Positions 51,615 to 60,464 of a stretch of 64,000 nucleotides of DNA are shown here, in pieces. Made by a program: the position numbers and the translations under genes. Origin of the DNA: Conexibacter woesei Iso977N (GTDB taxonomy: Bacteria; Actinomycetota; Thermoleophilia; Solirubrobacterales; Solirubrobacteraceae); NCBI RefSeq assembly GCF_000424625.1, contig NZ_AUKG01000001.1, forward strand, positions 1,054,001-1,118,000, read 5' to 3'. The notes under the pieces were generated by a model. That model saw only the letters and a list, made by a program, of their open reading frames with translations. It was not told the DNA's origin and searched no databases. Position 1 is the stretch's first letter; every line of letters starts with the position of its first letter.

Positions 51615-53417
51615 ATGGCCGACACCGAGAAGTACGCGAACGTCCTCGTCTCCTGGCTGCGTGAGCTCGGCTACACGCACTGCTTCTTCGTGGCCGGGGG
51701 CAACATCATGCACTTGATCGACGGCATCCGCGATCAGATGACGTGCATCCCGACCGTGCACGAGGTCGCGGCCGGGCTGGCCACCGAGGCCTTCAACGCC
51801 GCCGAGGGCGAGGGGCGCGCGTTCGCGCTCGTCACCGCGGGGCCGGGCATGACCAACGCGGTCACCGCGCTGGCCTCCGCGTGGCTGGAGTCGCGCGAGC
51901 TGCTGATGCTCGGCGGCCAGGTCAAGACCGAGGACCTCAACCGCGGCGCGATCCGCCAGCGCGGGATCCAGGAGGTCGACGGCCGCGACATCGCCGCGCC
52001 GGTCAGCGTCGCCTCGGTCCGGATGGAGACGCCGATGGCGCGTCACGAGGTCGCCGCGCTGGTCGAGCAGGGCCGCACCGGCCGCAGGGGCCCGGTCTTC
52101 CTGGAGATCTGCCTCGACGTCACCGCCGCTCCCGTCGTGCGCGCCGACCTGGAGGCGCAGCCGCTGCCCGCGCCGCCCGCGATCCCGGCGCCGAGCGCCG
52201 ACGACATCGCGCAGGTCCGCGCATTGCTGGAGGACGCCGAGCGTCCGCTGCTGCTGCTCGGCGGTGGCCTGACGCGCACCACGGTGCGCGAGCTGCTGCC
52301 CGCGCTGCGCGCCGCCGGGATCCCGTTCATGACGACGTGGAACGGGATCGACCGCGTCGGCTCCGACGAGCCGCTCTACCTCGGCCGGCCGAACACGTGG
52401 GGCCAGCGCTCGGCCAACGTCATCATGCAGAGCGCCGACCTGCTCGTCGCGCTCGGCACGCGCCTGGGCCTGCAGCAGACCGGCTTCAACTGGCAGCAGT
52501 TCATCCCCGTCGGCCAGGTCGTGCAGGTCGACATCGACGCCGCCGAGCTGGCCAAGGGCCACCCGCGCGTGGACGTCCCGATCGAGGCCGACGCCAACGC
52601 GCTGCTGGCCGGGATCCTGGACGGCGAGCCGATCGAGCGCCCGGACTGGCTGGCCTTCGGCCGCCACGTGCGCGAGGTGCTGCCGATCGCCGAGGACGGC
52701 AACGAGCACCGCGAGGGCTACCTCGACCCGTTCCGCTTCACGCTCGCGCTCGCCGACCTGGCGACCGCCGACGACGTCTTCATCCCGTGCTCGTCGGGCG
52801 GCGCCAACTCGGTGTCGATGCAGTCCTGGCAGCAGAAGGCCGGCCAGGTGATCTTCGCCGACAAGGGCCTGGCCTCGATGGGCATCGGGCTGTCGTCGGC
52901 GATGGGCGCCGCGTTCGCGCACCCGTCGCGGCGCACGATCATGATCGAGGGCGACGGCGGCTTCGCGCAGAACCTACAGGAGCTCGGGACGGTCGCCGCC
53001 CACGACGTCAACCTCAAGATCTTCCTCTGCGTCAACGAGGGCTACGCCTCGATCCGCACGACGCAGCGCAACTACTTCGGCGGCGCCTACCTTGGGTGCG
53101 ACACGAAAACCGGCCTCGGCTTCCCGGCGTGGGAGCCGCTGTTCGCCGCCTTCGGGATCCCGGTGCAGACGCTGGCCGACGGCTGGGAGCGCGACAGCGC
53201 GTTCCTGGACGCGTTCGGCGCGCCCGGTCCGGCGGCGTTCATCGTCCCGGTCGACCCCGAGCAGACCTACCTGCCGAAGATCACCAGCCGGGTCACCGAG
53301 TCCGGCTCGATGGAGTCCAACCCGTTGCACATGATGTCGCCGGAGCTCCCGGACGACGTCGCGGCCGACGTCCTGCGGCACATCGTTGCCAGCGGGCAGG
53401 TCGCGCAACAACGGTGA
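51615..53417 (+). CDS. Thiamine-diphosphate-dependent enzyme (acetolactate synthase fold), possible YerE-type sugar carboligase
   Basis: This 600-aa ThDP enzyme has the three-domain ALS/POX layout: N-terminal pyrimidine domain with catalytic Glu50 in TVHEVAAGLATEAFNAAEG and TAGPGMTNAVTAL, central domain RPLLLLGGGLTR and VVALG-type LVALGTRLGLQQ, and C-terminal PP domain with IEGDGGFAQNLQELGTV and LCVNEGYASIRTTQRNYFGG. Metal-binding G-D-G and N-E residues are intact, so it should be active. Set between rfbH and rfbFG, it is a candidate for adding a two-carbon unit from pyruvate to C-4 of a CDP-3,6-dideoxy-4-keto sugar, as YerE does. An ordinary acetolactate synthase is less likely, as no small subunit or ilv gene is near. 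Confidence 0.85.
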   Translation: MADTEKYANVLVSWLRELGYTHCFFVAGGNIMHLIDGIRDQMTCIPTVHEVAAGLATEAFNAAEGEGRAFALVTAGPGMTNAVTALASAWLESRELLMLGGQVKTEDLNRGAIRQRGIQEVDGRDIAAPVSVASVRMETPMARHEVAALVEQGRTGRRGPVFLEICLDVTAAPVVRADLEAQPLPAPPAIPAPSADDIAQVRALLEDAERPLLLLGGGLTRTTVRELLPALRAAGIPFMTTWNGIDRVGSDEPLYLGRPNTWGQRSANVIMQSADLLVALGTRLGLQQTGFNWQQFIPVGQVVQVDIDAAELAKGHPRVDVPIEADANALLAGILDGEPIERPDWLAFGRHVREVLPIAEDGNEHREGYLDPFRFTLALADLATADDVFIPCSSGGANSVSMQSWQQKAGQVIFADKGLASMGIGLSSAMGAAFAHPSRRTIMIEGDGGFAQNLQELGTVAAHDVNLKIFLCVNEGYASIRTTQRNYFGGAYLGCDTKTGLGFPAWEPLFAAFGIPVQTLADGWERDSAFLDAFGAPGPAAFIVPVDPEQTYLPKITSRVTESGSMESNPLHMMSPELPDDVAADVLRHIVASGQVAQQR

Positions 53418-53429
53418 CGGACCCCTCGT

Positions 53430-53461
53430 TACACTCGACGACAGCGACCCCTCCGGAGGAC
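53430..53461 (+). promoter_or_regulatory. TACACT box and strong RBS for the NeuB-like gene
   Basis: TACACT (53430-53435) is followed by a leader containing GGAGGA (53456-53461), 10 nt before the ATG at 53472. Unlike most operon-first genes here, this one would have a real leader with a Shine-Dalgarno sequence, suggesting a separately controlled start within the operon. Confidence 0.4.
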
Positions 53462-53471
53462 GTGCTTTCGC

Positions 53472-54674
53472 ATGAGCAGCAGACCTGACAGCCAGATCTT
53501 CGAGAACCTCTTCGTCCTGGAGCTGGCCAACAACCACTGGGGCAACCTGGACCGTGGACTGAAGATCATCCGTGACTTCTCACGGATCGTGCGCTTCAAC
53601 AACGTGCACGCGGCGATCAAGCTCCAGTTCCGCGACGTGGACAACTTCATCCACAAGGACTGGCGCCACCGCGAGGACATCCGCTACATCAAGAAGACCC
53701 TCGACACGCAGCTGTCCAAGGACGAGCTGCGCCAGATGGTCGAGGCGGTCCGCAACTCCGGCTGCGTGACCTGCGCGACCCCGTTCGACGAGGCGTCGGT
53801 CGAGATGTGCGTCGAGTTCGGCGTGGACGTCATCAAGATCGCCAGCTCGGACATCAGCGACTGGTTCCTGATCGAGCGCATCGCCAAGACGCGCAAGCCC
53901 GTGATCTTCTCCACCGGCGGGTCGTCGCTGAAGGACATCGACGACATGGTCACGTTCTTCGAGCGGCGCCAGATCCCGATGGCGATCAACCACTGCGTGT
54001 CGATCTACCCGAGCGAGGACTCCGAGCTCGAGCTCAACCAGATCGACTTCCTCAAGCGCCGCTACCCGGACCACGTCATCGGCTACTCGACGCACGAGCA
54101 CACCGACTGGACCTCGTCGGTGATGATGGCCTACGCCAAGGGCGCCCGGACGTTCGAGCGTCACATCGACATCGAGGCCGACGGCATCCCGGTCTCGGCG
54201 TACTGCACGTTGCCCCATCAGGCCGACGAGTGGTTCAAGGCCTACCAGAAGGCCCGCGAGATGTGCGGCGGCGCGGCGACCGAGCGTCGCGCGCTGCCCA
54301 ACAAGGAGGTCGAGTACCTCGACGCGCTGGTCCGCGGCGTCTACGCCAAGCGCGACCTGCCCAAGGGCACCGAGCTGACCGACAACGACGTCTACCTGGC
54401 GATCCCGCTGCAGAAGGGCCAGATCTCGGCCCGCGAGTTCATGCGCGGCGAGGTCATTCAGGCGCCGATGAAGGCCGACGAGGCGATCCACATCGACGAC
54501 GTCGACTCGCCCTACGCCGACAACGAGCGGCTCAAGAGGCTGATCTACGACCGCGGCTTCGACCCGGAGAACACCCCGCCGTCCGCGGACGCCAAGAAGG
54601 CGGCCGAGGCCGACGCCTCCAAGAACGGCCACAAGGTCGAGCGGGATCCGCTCCTCGACCCGAGCGCGCCCTGA
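53472..54674 (+). CDS. NeuB-family sugar acid synthase with C-terminal SAF domain
   Basis: This 400-aa protein resembles sialic/pseudaminic acid synthases. Residues 10-275 form the TIM barrel: VLELANNHWGNLDRGLKIIRDF, AIKLQFRDVDNFIHKDWR, CATPFDEASVEMCVEFGVDVIKIASSDI, PVIFSTGGSSLKDIDDM and INHCVSIYPSEDSELELNQIDFL, then GYSTHEHTDW and FERHIDIEADG. Residues 300-360 form a SAF antifreeze-like domain: RGVYAKRDLPKGTELTDNDVYLA. The charged C-tail is unusual. Known members condense PEP with an aldose. No CMP-sugar synthetase or NeuC is visible, so a nonulosonic acid product is not established. Association with the CDP-sugar genes hints at another acceptor. Confidence 0.88.
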   Translation: MSSRPDSQIFENLFVLELANNHWGNLDRGLKIIRDFSRIVRFNNVHAAIKLQFRDVDNFIHKDWRHREDIRYIKKTLDTQLSKDELRQMVEAVRNSGCVTCATPFDEASVEMCVEFGVDVIKIASSDISDWFLIERIAKTRKPVIFSTGGSSLKDIDDMVTFFERRQIPMAINHCVSIYPSEDSELELNQIDFLKRRYPDHVIGYSTHEHTDWTSSVMMAYAKGARTFERHIDIEADGIPVSAYCTLPHQADEWFKAYQKAREMCGGAATERRALPNKEVEYLDALVRGVYAKRDLPKGTELTDNDVYLAIPLQKGQISAREFMRGEVIQAPMKADEAIHIDDVDSPYADNERLKRLIYDRGFDPENTPPSADAKKAAEADASKNGHKVERDPLLDPSAP

Positions 54675-55564
54675 CGCGGGTCGCGATCACCGGGGCCACC
54701 GGCTGGCTCGGCCGCGCTGCGGCCGAGCGCGCGGCGGGGCGCGGGGACGAGGTCCTCGCCTTCGCCAGCGCGCGCAAGCCGCTGCGCCTCGACGACGGGA
54801 CGACGTTGACCGCGGCGCCGCTGGCCGAGCTGGCGCAGACGCCGCACGACGTCCTGCTGCACTTCGCCTACGCGACGCGCGAGCACGCCGTGGGCGCCGA
54901 GTACGTCGAGACCAACGCGGCGATCACCGCGACGGTCGTCGAGGCGATCGCCCGGCAGCGGCCGGCCGCGGTCGTCTACGCCAGCTCCGGCGCGGTCTAC
55001 CGCGGCGAGGGCGACGCCGACGGCCTGGCCTTCGACGTGCGCGCCGACCCCTACGGCGCGCTCAAGCGCCTCGACGAGCTGACGCTGCGCGCCGCCGCGC
55101 AGGACGTCGGCGCGGCCGCGATCGTCGCGCGCGTCTTCAACCTCGCGGGGCCGTGGCTGCTCAAGCGCGGCTTCGCGATCGCCAACCTGATCGAGCAGGT
55201 CCAGGCCGGGGGCGCGGTGACGATCCGCGCCGGCCATCCGGTCGTGCGCTCCTACGTCGACGTCGAGGACCTCGCCGCGCTGCTGCTGGCGCTGGCCGGC
55301 GCGCGCCAGGACGCGCGCTTCGACACCGCGGGCGAGGTCGCCGTCGAGATGGGCGAGCTGGCCGCGCGCGTCGCGCAGGCGCTGGGCCGCGAGGACGAGC
55401 TGACCATCGAGCGCGACTGGGACCCGGCCGCGCCGGCCGACCGCTACGTCGGCGACGGCGCGGAGTGGCTGCGCCTGACCGCCGAGCACGGGATCGCGCC
55501 GCGCGACCTCGGCGCGCAGATCGCGCGCACCGCCGCGTCGCTGCGCGCGGGGGAGCCGGCGTGA
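54671..55564 (+). CDS. NAD(P)-dependent SDR, sugar reductase/epimerase-like, probable CTG start
   Basis: This 297-aa SDR begins RVAITGATGWLGRAAAERAA, with HFAYATREHAVGAEYVETN, YASSGAVYRG, PYGALKRLDELTL (Tyr/Lys), VARVFNLAGPWLLK and RSYVDVEDLAALLL. No ATG, GTG or TTG exists at the right place: the frame begins CTG (54671-54673), overlapping the upstream TGA as CTGA. Other junctions in this operon are ATGA or GTGA overlaps, so CTG is a likely start. A role as the reductase that completes the sugar (YerF-like) or makes the NeuB substrate is possible; residues alone cannot tell. Confidence 0.82.
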   Translation: MTRVAITGATGWLGRAAAERAAGRGDEVLAFASARKPLRLDDGTTLTAAPLAELAQTPHDVLLHFAYATREHAVGAEYVETNAAITATVVEAIARQRPAAVVYASSGAVYRGEGDADGLAFDVRADPYGALKRLDELTLRAAAQDVGAAAIVARVFNLAGPWLLKRGFAIANLIEQVQAGGAVTIRAGHPVVRSYVDVEDLAALLLALAGARQDARFDTAGEVAVEMGELAARVAQALGREDELTIERDWDPAAPADRYVGDGAEWLRLTAEHGIAPRDLGAQIARTAASLRAGEPA

Positions 55565-56034
55565 GCGACGAGATCGTGACCGAGTCCGCCGCCGTGGCCG
55601 TGCCGCCGGAGCAGGACCGGCCCCACGACATGAACGCGCGCCCGCAGGGGCTGCTGTTCCTGGTCGTCGGCGGCTGGAACACGCTGTTCGCCTACATCTT
55701 GTTCGCCGCCGTCCAGCTGACGATCGGCAAGCACACGGGCTACCTCGTGGTGCTGCTGATCTGCACGGTCGGCGCGATCCTCAACGCCTACCTCTGCTAC
55801 CGCCGCTTCGTGTTCAAGGTGGAGGGGCACTGGTTCCGTGACCTCGCGCGGTTCTCGACCGTTTACATGGGGTCGTTCGTGGCGAACCTGGCCCTGCTGC
55901 CGCTCGCGGTCGAAGTGCTCAACATCCCTGTGCTTGTGGCCCAGGGCGCGATCATGGTCGGGACGGTCCTCGTCTCGTTCTTCGCGCACCGCGACTTCTC
56001 GTTCCGCCGCACCCCCGACGACATCCAGCCGTGA
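55561..56034 (+). CDS. GtrA-like membrane protein
   Basis: This 157-aa GtrA-family protein has four hydrophobic helices (residues about 30-52, 58-76, 95-115 and 118-138). The first helix contains LLFLVVGGWNTLFAYILF, and the loop LCYRRFVFKVEGHW is the usual GtrA signature, ending HRDFSFRR. GtrA proteins work with GT2 polyprenyl-phosphate glycosyltransferases, probably flipping the polyprenyl-phosphate sugar. The next gene encodes a GT-C protein that would use it. GTG starts overlap both neighbours (GTGA). Confidence 0.9.
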   Translation: MSDEIVTESAAVAVPPEQDRPHDMNARPQGLLFLVVGGWNTLFAYILFAAVQLTIGKHTGYLVVLLICTVGAILNAYLCYRRFVFKVEGHWFRDLARFSTVYMGSFVANLALLPLAVEVLNIPVLVAQGAIMVGTVLVSFFAHRDFSFRRTPDDIQP

Positions 56035-58193
56035 CCGACACCACCATCGCCGACGACACGACCACCACCGCGACGCGCACCAAGTCGCGCCTGAGCCGCG
56101 AGCGCCTGCGGCAGTTCCCGTGGGAGCTGCCGGTCGTCCTGCTCGCGCAGCTGCTGTTCCTCGGCAACGCGGTCAAGACCTACTTCGTCGACGACGACCT
56201 GCTCAACCGCTCGGTCTCGGGCGCCCTGTCCAACACCGGCATCTCATACTGGGGCGGCGTCCATGCGCTGATCGAGAGCTGGTGGCACGACGCGGGGCGC
56301 TTCTATCCGATCTCGTTCTACCAGGGCCCGCCGCAGTTGATGTACATCCACGACTACCGGGTGTACAAGGTGCTGCTGCTGGCCTGGATGGTCGGCGCGG
56401 GGATCTGCGTGTGGCTGCTGCTGCGCGAGCTCGGCGTCAGCCGGCCGGCAGCGTCGCTGGCCCTGCTGCTGACCTCGGTCGCGGTCCAGTTCCGCCCGCA
56501 GGACGGCGTGCTGGCCTACACGGGCCTGGAGCAGATCATCCTCGGCGAGATGGCGCTGTCGCTGCTGTTCTTCAGCCGCTTCCTGCGTCTCGGGCGCAAG
56601 CGCTACATGGTGCTGAGCGTCCTGCTGTTCATCATCTCGTCGCTGACCTACGAGACCAGCTACGTGTTCGGCCCGCTCTACGCGATCATCGCGCTGCAGC
56701 GGCGTGGCTGGCGGATCTGGCCATGGCCGCGGCTGTGGGCGGTCGTCCGGCCGCTGATCCCGATCGTGCTCGCCTCGCTGGTGTTCATCGCGATCGGCAG
56801 CTACGGCCGTGCGCACGCCACCGTCGGCAGCACGGGGCCGTACGCGCCTTCGTGGAACAAGCACGAGATCGTCTACACCTTCGTCGACCAGTTCGTCGCG
56901 GCGGTGCCCCTGACCTACGCGTGGCTGGACCCGATGGGCATGTACGGGTCGTTCAGCCGCTCGATCGTCCACGGCGTGAGCTGGAAGGACATCGGCATCG
57001 GGCTCGTCTTCGCGCTCGTGGCGCTCGCGATGCTGCGCCGGATCCGGGTGCGCGACGACTGGAACCCGTGGGCCGTCGCCCTGCTCGGCCTCGGGCTGTG
57101 GGCGCTGAGCGCGTTCCCGATCGCGCTGGCGACCCGCTACCAGATCGAGATCGTCGCCGGGCTGGCGCACATCCCGGTCGTGCTCGAGTTCTTCGGCTTC
57201 GGCATGGTCGCGGTCGGCGTGGCCGTCGGGATCGGGCGGCGCGTGCCGCCGCCGGCGCGCACGGCCGCGGCGGCGGTGCTGGCCGTCGCGATCGGCGTGG
57301 TGGCCGCCTTCGGGCATCGCGCCAACGCGATCTTCGTCGCCTCCGACCTGCCCGCGCGCGTGGTGGGCACGACCTCCGAGCTGGCGGGCCGGACGATCGT
57401 CAGGGACCACGTGGCGACCGGCTCGGTCCTGTACGCGGATTCCGGCGTCGCCGGCAACAACGCCGAGTTCTACCGGATCTACAGTGGTCACAAGCTCGAC
57501 GTCGAGCCGACCGATCCAGCGAAGGCCGACGCGGTCGCCGACCACGCGAAGCCGTGCGTCCCGGGCCGCCCGGGGACGTGGTACCTGAGGGAGGGCCTGC
57601 TGACGCCGCGCACCGGCCTGGCGATCCTGACCTGCGCGGGCGGGCCCGGCGGCTACGTCGTGCTGAGGTCGATGCCGCGCGACCGGGCCACGGTCTCGGT
57701 GCTGAGCCGCGCGACCGATCCCAGGCACGCGCCGACCGGCGTCTTCGGGCTGGTCTCGACGACCGACCTCAACCGCGTCCCCGGCGCCATCGACCCGTAC
57801 AGCACGGCGATCCTCCCGGTCGGCGACCAGGCCGTCATGGCCGACTGGACGGCGGGCTGCTGGAAGACGACGCCGGCGTCGCCCACCGCGCCGGCCGCCC
57901 GCTTCTGCCAGGACGGCGCCGAGCTGACCGTGATCCCGACGGCCGGCGAGCCCGCGAGGGCCAACGTCCAGATCCCGCTGATGGGCACGGGGCCGAAGGG
58001 CAGGACGCTGGTGGTCACCGGCCCGGGCGTCAACGTGCGCCAGTCCGCCAAGGCCACCCAGCCGTTCGCGGTCGACGTGCCCGCGCAGGGGCTGAGGCTG
58101 AGGGTCCGCGTCGAGGGCGCCCGCAGGCTGCCCGGCGTGCCCGGCGGCCTGGACGCGCAGTTCGCCGTGCAGCCGGCGATCCCGGTGACCTAG
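56031..58193 (+). CDS. GT-C membrane protein with extracytoplasmic C-terminal domain
   Basis: This 720-aa protein has about 12 hydrophobic helices (residues 25-430). The first loop NAVKTYFVDDDLLNRSVSG has the acidic pair (DDD) expected of GT-C catalytic sites using polyprenyl-phosphate sugars. A soluble domain of about 290 residues follows, with VLYADSGVAGNNAEFYRIYSG and a beta-rich end (GRTLVVTGPGVNVRQSAKAT, GLRLRVRVEGARRLP). GTG at 56031 overlaps the GtrA stop (GTGA). With the GtrA flippase and the GT2 synthase at 59366 it could form a set that decorates the glycan outside. It ends in a CTAG shared with the convergent FkbM gene. Confidence 0.8.
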   Translation: MTDTTIADDTTTTATRTKSRLSRERLRQFPWELPVVLLAQLLFLGNAVKTYFVDDDLLNRSVSGALSNTGISYWGGVHALIESWWHDAGRFYPISFYQGPPQLMYIHDYRVYKVLLLAWMVGAGICVWLLLRELGVSRPAASLALLLTSVAVQFRPQDGVLAYTGLEQIILGEMALSLLFFSRFLRLGRKRYMVLSVLLFIISSLTYETSYVFGPLYAIIALQRRGWRIWPWPRLWAVVRPLIPIVLASLVFIAIGSYGRAHATVGSTGPYAPSWNKHEIVYTFVDQFVAAVPLTYAWLDPMGMYGSFSRSIVHGVSWKDIGIGLVFALVALAMLRRIRVRDDWNPWAVALLGLGLWALSAFPIALATRYQIEIVAGLAHIPVVLEFFGFGMVAVGVAVGIGRRVPPPARTAAAAVLAVAIGVVAAFGHRANAIFVASDLPARVVGTTSELAGRTIVRDHVATGSVLYADSGVAGNNAEFYRIYSGHKLDVEPTDPAKADAVADHAKPCVPGRPGTWYLREGLLTPRTGLAILTCAGGPGGYVVLRSMPRDRATVSVLSRATDPRHAPTGVFGLVSTTDLNRVPGAIDPYSTAILPVGDQAVMADWTAGCWKTTPASPTAPAARFCQDGAELTVIPTAGEPARANVQIPLMGTGPKGRTLVVTGPGVNVRQSAKATQPFAVDVPAQGLRLRVRVEGARRLPGVPGGLDAQFAVQPAIPVT

Positions 58194-59359
58194 AGCGGGC
58201 GCTCTGCGGGGATGGCGTACAACACGACCTCCCAGCAGTCCGAGAGGTAGCGGCGGATCTTGTAGGTGTAGTCGCCCTCGACCAGGCTCGCGACCAGCAG
58301 CGGCAGCGACCAGAGGTGGTCCTGGGCGTGGTAGATGCACACCGCCAGCGCCGGGCGGTGGCGCGCGATCGTCGCGCGCGCGCCGTTCAGCGCGTCGGGC
58401 TCGGCGCCCTCGATGTCCATCTTGATGTAGGTGGCGGCGACGCCGAGGTGCAGGAGCTCGTCCAGCGGCGCGACCTCGACCTCGATCTCGCCGTCCTCGG
58501 CCATCCCCGCCGAGCTGGTGCCGGGCAGCGCCCAGCGCGCGGTGCCGCGCTCGGCGCCCGCGGCCCACGGCAGCACCTCGACGGCCTCGACGACCGCGGG
58601 GCCGAGGTCGGCCAGGCGCTCGTTCAGCGCCTCCAGGTTGTCGGGGTCGGGCTCGAGCGCGTAGATCCTCTGCACGCCCGCGGGGTGGTGCTCGATCAGC
58701 GAGGCGACCGTGTCGCCGTCGTAGGCGCCGCAGTCGACGAAGACGTCGTCGTCGGCCAGCGCGATGACGTCGGCTGAGAAGTACTGCTCGGAGGTCGGCA
58801 GGTGGCCGCCGAGGACGTCGAAGTCCGCGGTCAGGCGCCAGGCGAGCTGGACCAGGAACTGCTCGCGCGACGCGTCGTCGGCCAGCAGCGCGTAGGCGGC
58901 GCGCACGTCGTCGGCCTGCTCCAGGACCCTGTGCGGGAGGTCGACGGCGTAGTGCGGCAGCAGCCCCTCGGGGTGCGCCCAGCCGACGAGGATCCACGGG
59001 ACGACCAGCTGCGCGCCGGCCTCGGCCAGCGCGTCTCGGACCGAGTTGTAGGGGAACCGCGGGTTCAGGATCGTCACCACGAAGACCGCGTCGGCGCCGT
59101 GGCGCGCGACGGCCTCGGCCATCGGCAGGACGTCGACGCCGTCGACGGGCTGCGCGCCCGGCTGGGCGCCGCCGTCGGAGAAGCACACCGGCTCGATGCC
59201 GCCGGCGCGCAGCGCGGCGAGGACCGAGCGGCCGACGCCGCCGGCGCCGTGCAGCACGATCGGGCGCTCGCCGGCCGCGGCGGCGAAGGCGCCGGCCGCG
59301 CGGGCGCGCGCGTCGTCAGGGCGCTCCGCGAGGAGCGTGTCGAGGTCGAGCGTCGTCAT
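58190..59359 (-). CDS. FkbM-family SAM methyltransferase
   Basis: This 389-aa protein has a C-terminal FkbM methyltransferase domain (about residues 190-389). VFVDCGAYDGDTVASLIEHHP is the SAM motif, RIYALEPDPDNLEALNERL the acidic residue, and ATYIKMDIEGAEPDALNGA the FkbM hallmark. The first about 130 residues resemble an NAD-binding-like fold (PIVLHGAGGVGRSVLAALRAGG) often fused to sugar-modifying FkbM enzymes. It likely O-methylates a sugar of the glycan. The start at 59359 lies 6 nt after the upstream TAG, with AGGA close by. Substrate is unknown. Confidence 0.9.
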   Translation of the reverse strand: MTTLDLDTLLAERPDDARARAAGAFAAAAGERPIVLHGAGGVGRSVLAALRAGGIEPVCFSDGGAQPGAQPVDGVDVLPMAEAVARHGADAVFVVTILNPRFPYNSVRDALAEAGAQLVVPWILVGWAHPEGLLPHYAVDLPHRVLEQADDVRAAYALLADDASREQFLVQLAWRLTADFDVLGGHLPTSEQYFSADVIALADDDVFVDCGAYDGDTVASLIEHHPAGVQRIYALEPDPDNLEALNERLADLGPAVVEAVEVLPWAAGAERGTARWALPGTSSAGMAEDGEIEVEVAPLDELLHLGVAATYIKMDIEGAEPDALNGARATIARHRPALAVCIYHAQDHLWSLPLLVASLVEGDYTYKIRRYLSDCWEVVLYAIPAERPL

Positions 59360-59365
59360 GGTGTC

Positions 59366-60376
59366 CTATCGACTGCTGGTGAGGACCGCGGCGACCGGCT
59401 TGGCCGGGCCGGTCCGGCGGTCCAGGATCGGGTCGTCGACGAAGCCCAGCTCGGTCCGCACGACGTAGTTGGGCCGCTGCTTGACCTCTTCGTAGATGAG
59501 GCCGATGTACTCGGCCAGCACGCCGAGGATCGAGAACAGCAGGCCGAACATCAGGATCATCACGCTGATCAGCGTGCCGAAGCCCGGGAACGGGACGCCG
59601 ACGAGGATGAACCGCAGCGCGAGGACGACGAGCGCGATCGCCGAGAGCCCGCTCAGCGCGATGCCGACGCCGGAGATGATCCGCAGCGGCATGTAGGAGT
59701 GCGCGAGGATTCCGCGCACCGCGAAGCCGAGCACGCCGAAGGTGTAGGCCTTGGACTCGCCGGCGTGGCGCGGCACGCGCTCGTGCTCGACCCCGGTGGT
59801 CTTGAAGCCGACCCAGGAGAACAGCCCGCGCATGAAGCGGTTGCGCTCCTCCATGCGGTTGATCGTGTCGACGATCGTGCGGTCGATCAGGCGGAAGTCC
59901 GACACGTTGCGCGGGATGCGCCCGTCGGTCATCTTGCCGGCGATCAGGTAGAAGAGGTTGGAGTTCATCCGCCGGATCGGGCCGGTGCCGGTTCGCGCGG
60001 TGACGATCCCGTGGACGTGGTCGTAGCCCTCCTCCCACCTCTCGATGAACTGGGGGATGACCTCCGGCGGGTCCTGCAGGTCGGCGGTCATGAGGATCGC
60101 CGCGTCGCCCGAGACGTAGGCCAGCCCGGCGGTCAGGCCGCCGTCCATGTGGAAGTTGCGGGCGAGCTGGATCGTCTTGAAGCGGTCGTCGCGCGCGTGC
60201 AGCGCCTGCAGCAGATCCCAGGTGCGGTCGTGGGAGCCGTTCTCGACGATGATCGCCTCGAAGTCGTACTGCGGCAGCGAGTCGAAGACGGCCGCCAGAC
60301 GGCTGCCGAGCTCGTCGACGCACTCCTCCTCGTTGTACGCAGGGACGACGATCGAAATGAGCTTCTTGCGATCCAT
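59366..60376 (-). CDS. GT2 polyprenyl-phosphate glycosyltransferase with C-terminal TM helices
   Basis: This 336-aa enzyme is of the GtrB/ArnC type. Motifs are ISIVVPAYNEEECVDELGSRL, FEAIIVENGSHDRTWDLL, QLARNFHMDGGLTAGLAYV, AILMTADLQDPPEVIPQFI (metal site DLQDP), VSDFRLIDRTIVDTINRM and RNRFMRGLFSWVGFKTTGVE. Two hydrophobic helices follow (RIISGVGIALSGLSAIALVVLALRF and TLISVMILMFGLLFSILGVLAEYIGLIYEE). Such enzymes move a nucleotide-linked sugar to polyprenyl phosphate; GtrA and GT-C genes close by complete the pathway. The ATG at 60376 has GGAG upstream and TAGTCT 10 nt away. Confidence 0.93.
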   Translation of the reverse strand: MDRKKLISIVVPAYNEEECVDELGSRLAAVFDSLPQYDFEAIIVENGSHDRTWDLLQALHARDDRFKTIQLARNFHMDGGLTAGLAYVSGDAAILMTADLQDPPEVIPQFIERWEEGYDHVHGIVTARTGTGPIRRMNSNLFYLIAGKMTDGRIPRNVSDFRLIDRTIVDTINRMEERNRFMRGLFSWVGFKTTGVEHERVPRHAGESKAYTFGVLGFAVRGILAHSYMPLRIISGVGIALSGLSAIALVVLALRFILVGVPFPGFGTLISVMILMFGLLFSILGVLAEYIGLIYEEVKQRPNYVVRTELGFVDDPILDRRTGPAKPVAAVLTSSR

Positions 60377-60386
60377 GAAGGGCTCC

Positions 60387-60456
60387 AGACTAGCGGCGGC
60401 CCCCTTGGAACGGCACCCCGGGCGGGAAGTTCCGCCACTGCCAGACGGACTAGACT
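60387..60456. promoter_or_regulatory. Divergent -10 boxes for the GT2 and rfbF operons
   Basis: On the minus strand TAGTCT (60392-60387) is 10 nt before the GT2 ATG at 60376, with GGAG between them. On the plus strand TAGACT (60451-60456) is 8 nt before the rfbF ATG at 60465, without a ribosome site. The latter predicts a leaderless transcript. Confidence 0.5.
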
Positions 60457-60464
60457 CGCCGCGG

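Noticed and set aside
49746-52922. Long minus-strand frame opposite the YfhO-like and ThDP genes
   Set aside because: Repetitive Arg/Gly/Asp/His composition, no domain pattern; the ThDP motifs are on the plus strand.
51615-53417. Simple acetolactate synthase for valine/isoleucine
   Set aside because: No small subunit or ilv genes are near and the gene sits among sugar genes; still possible, so kept as an alternative in the annotation.
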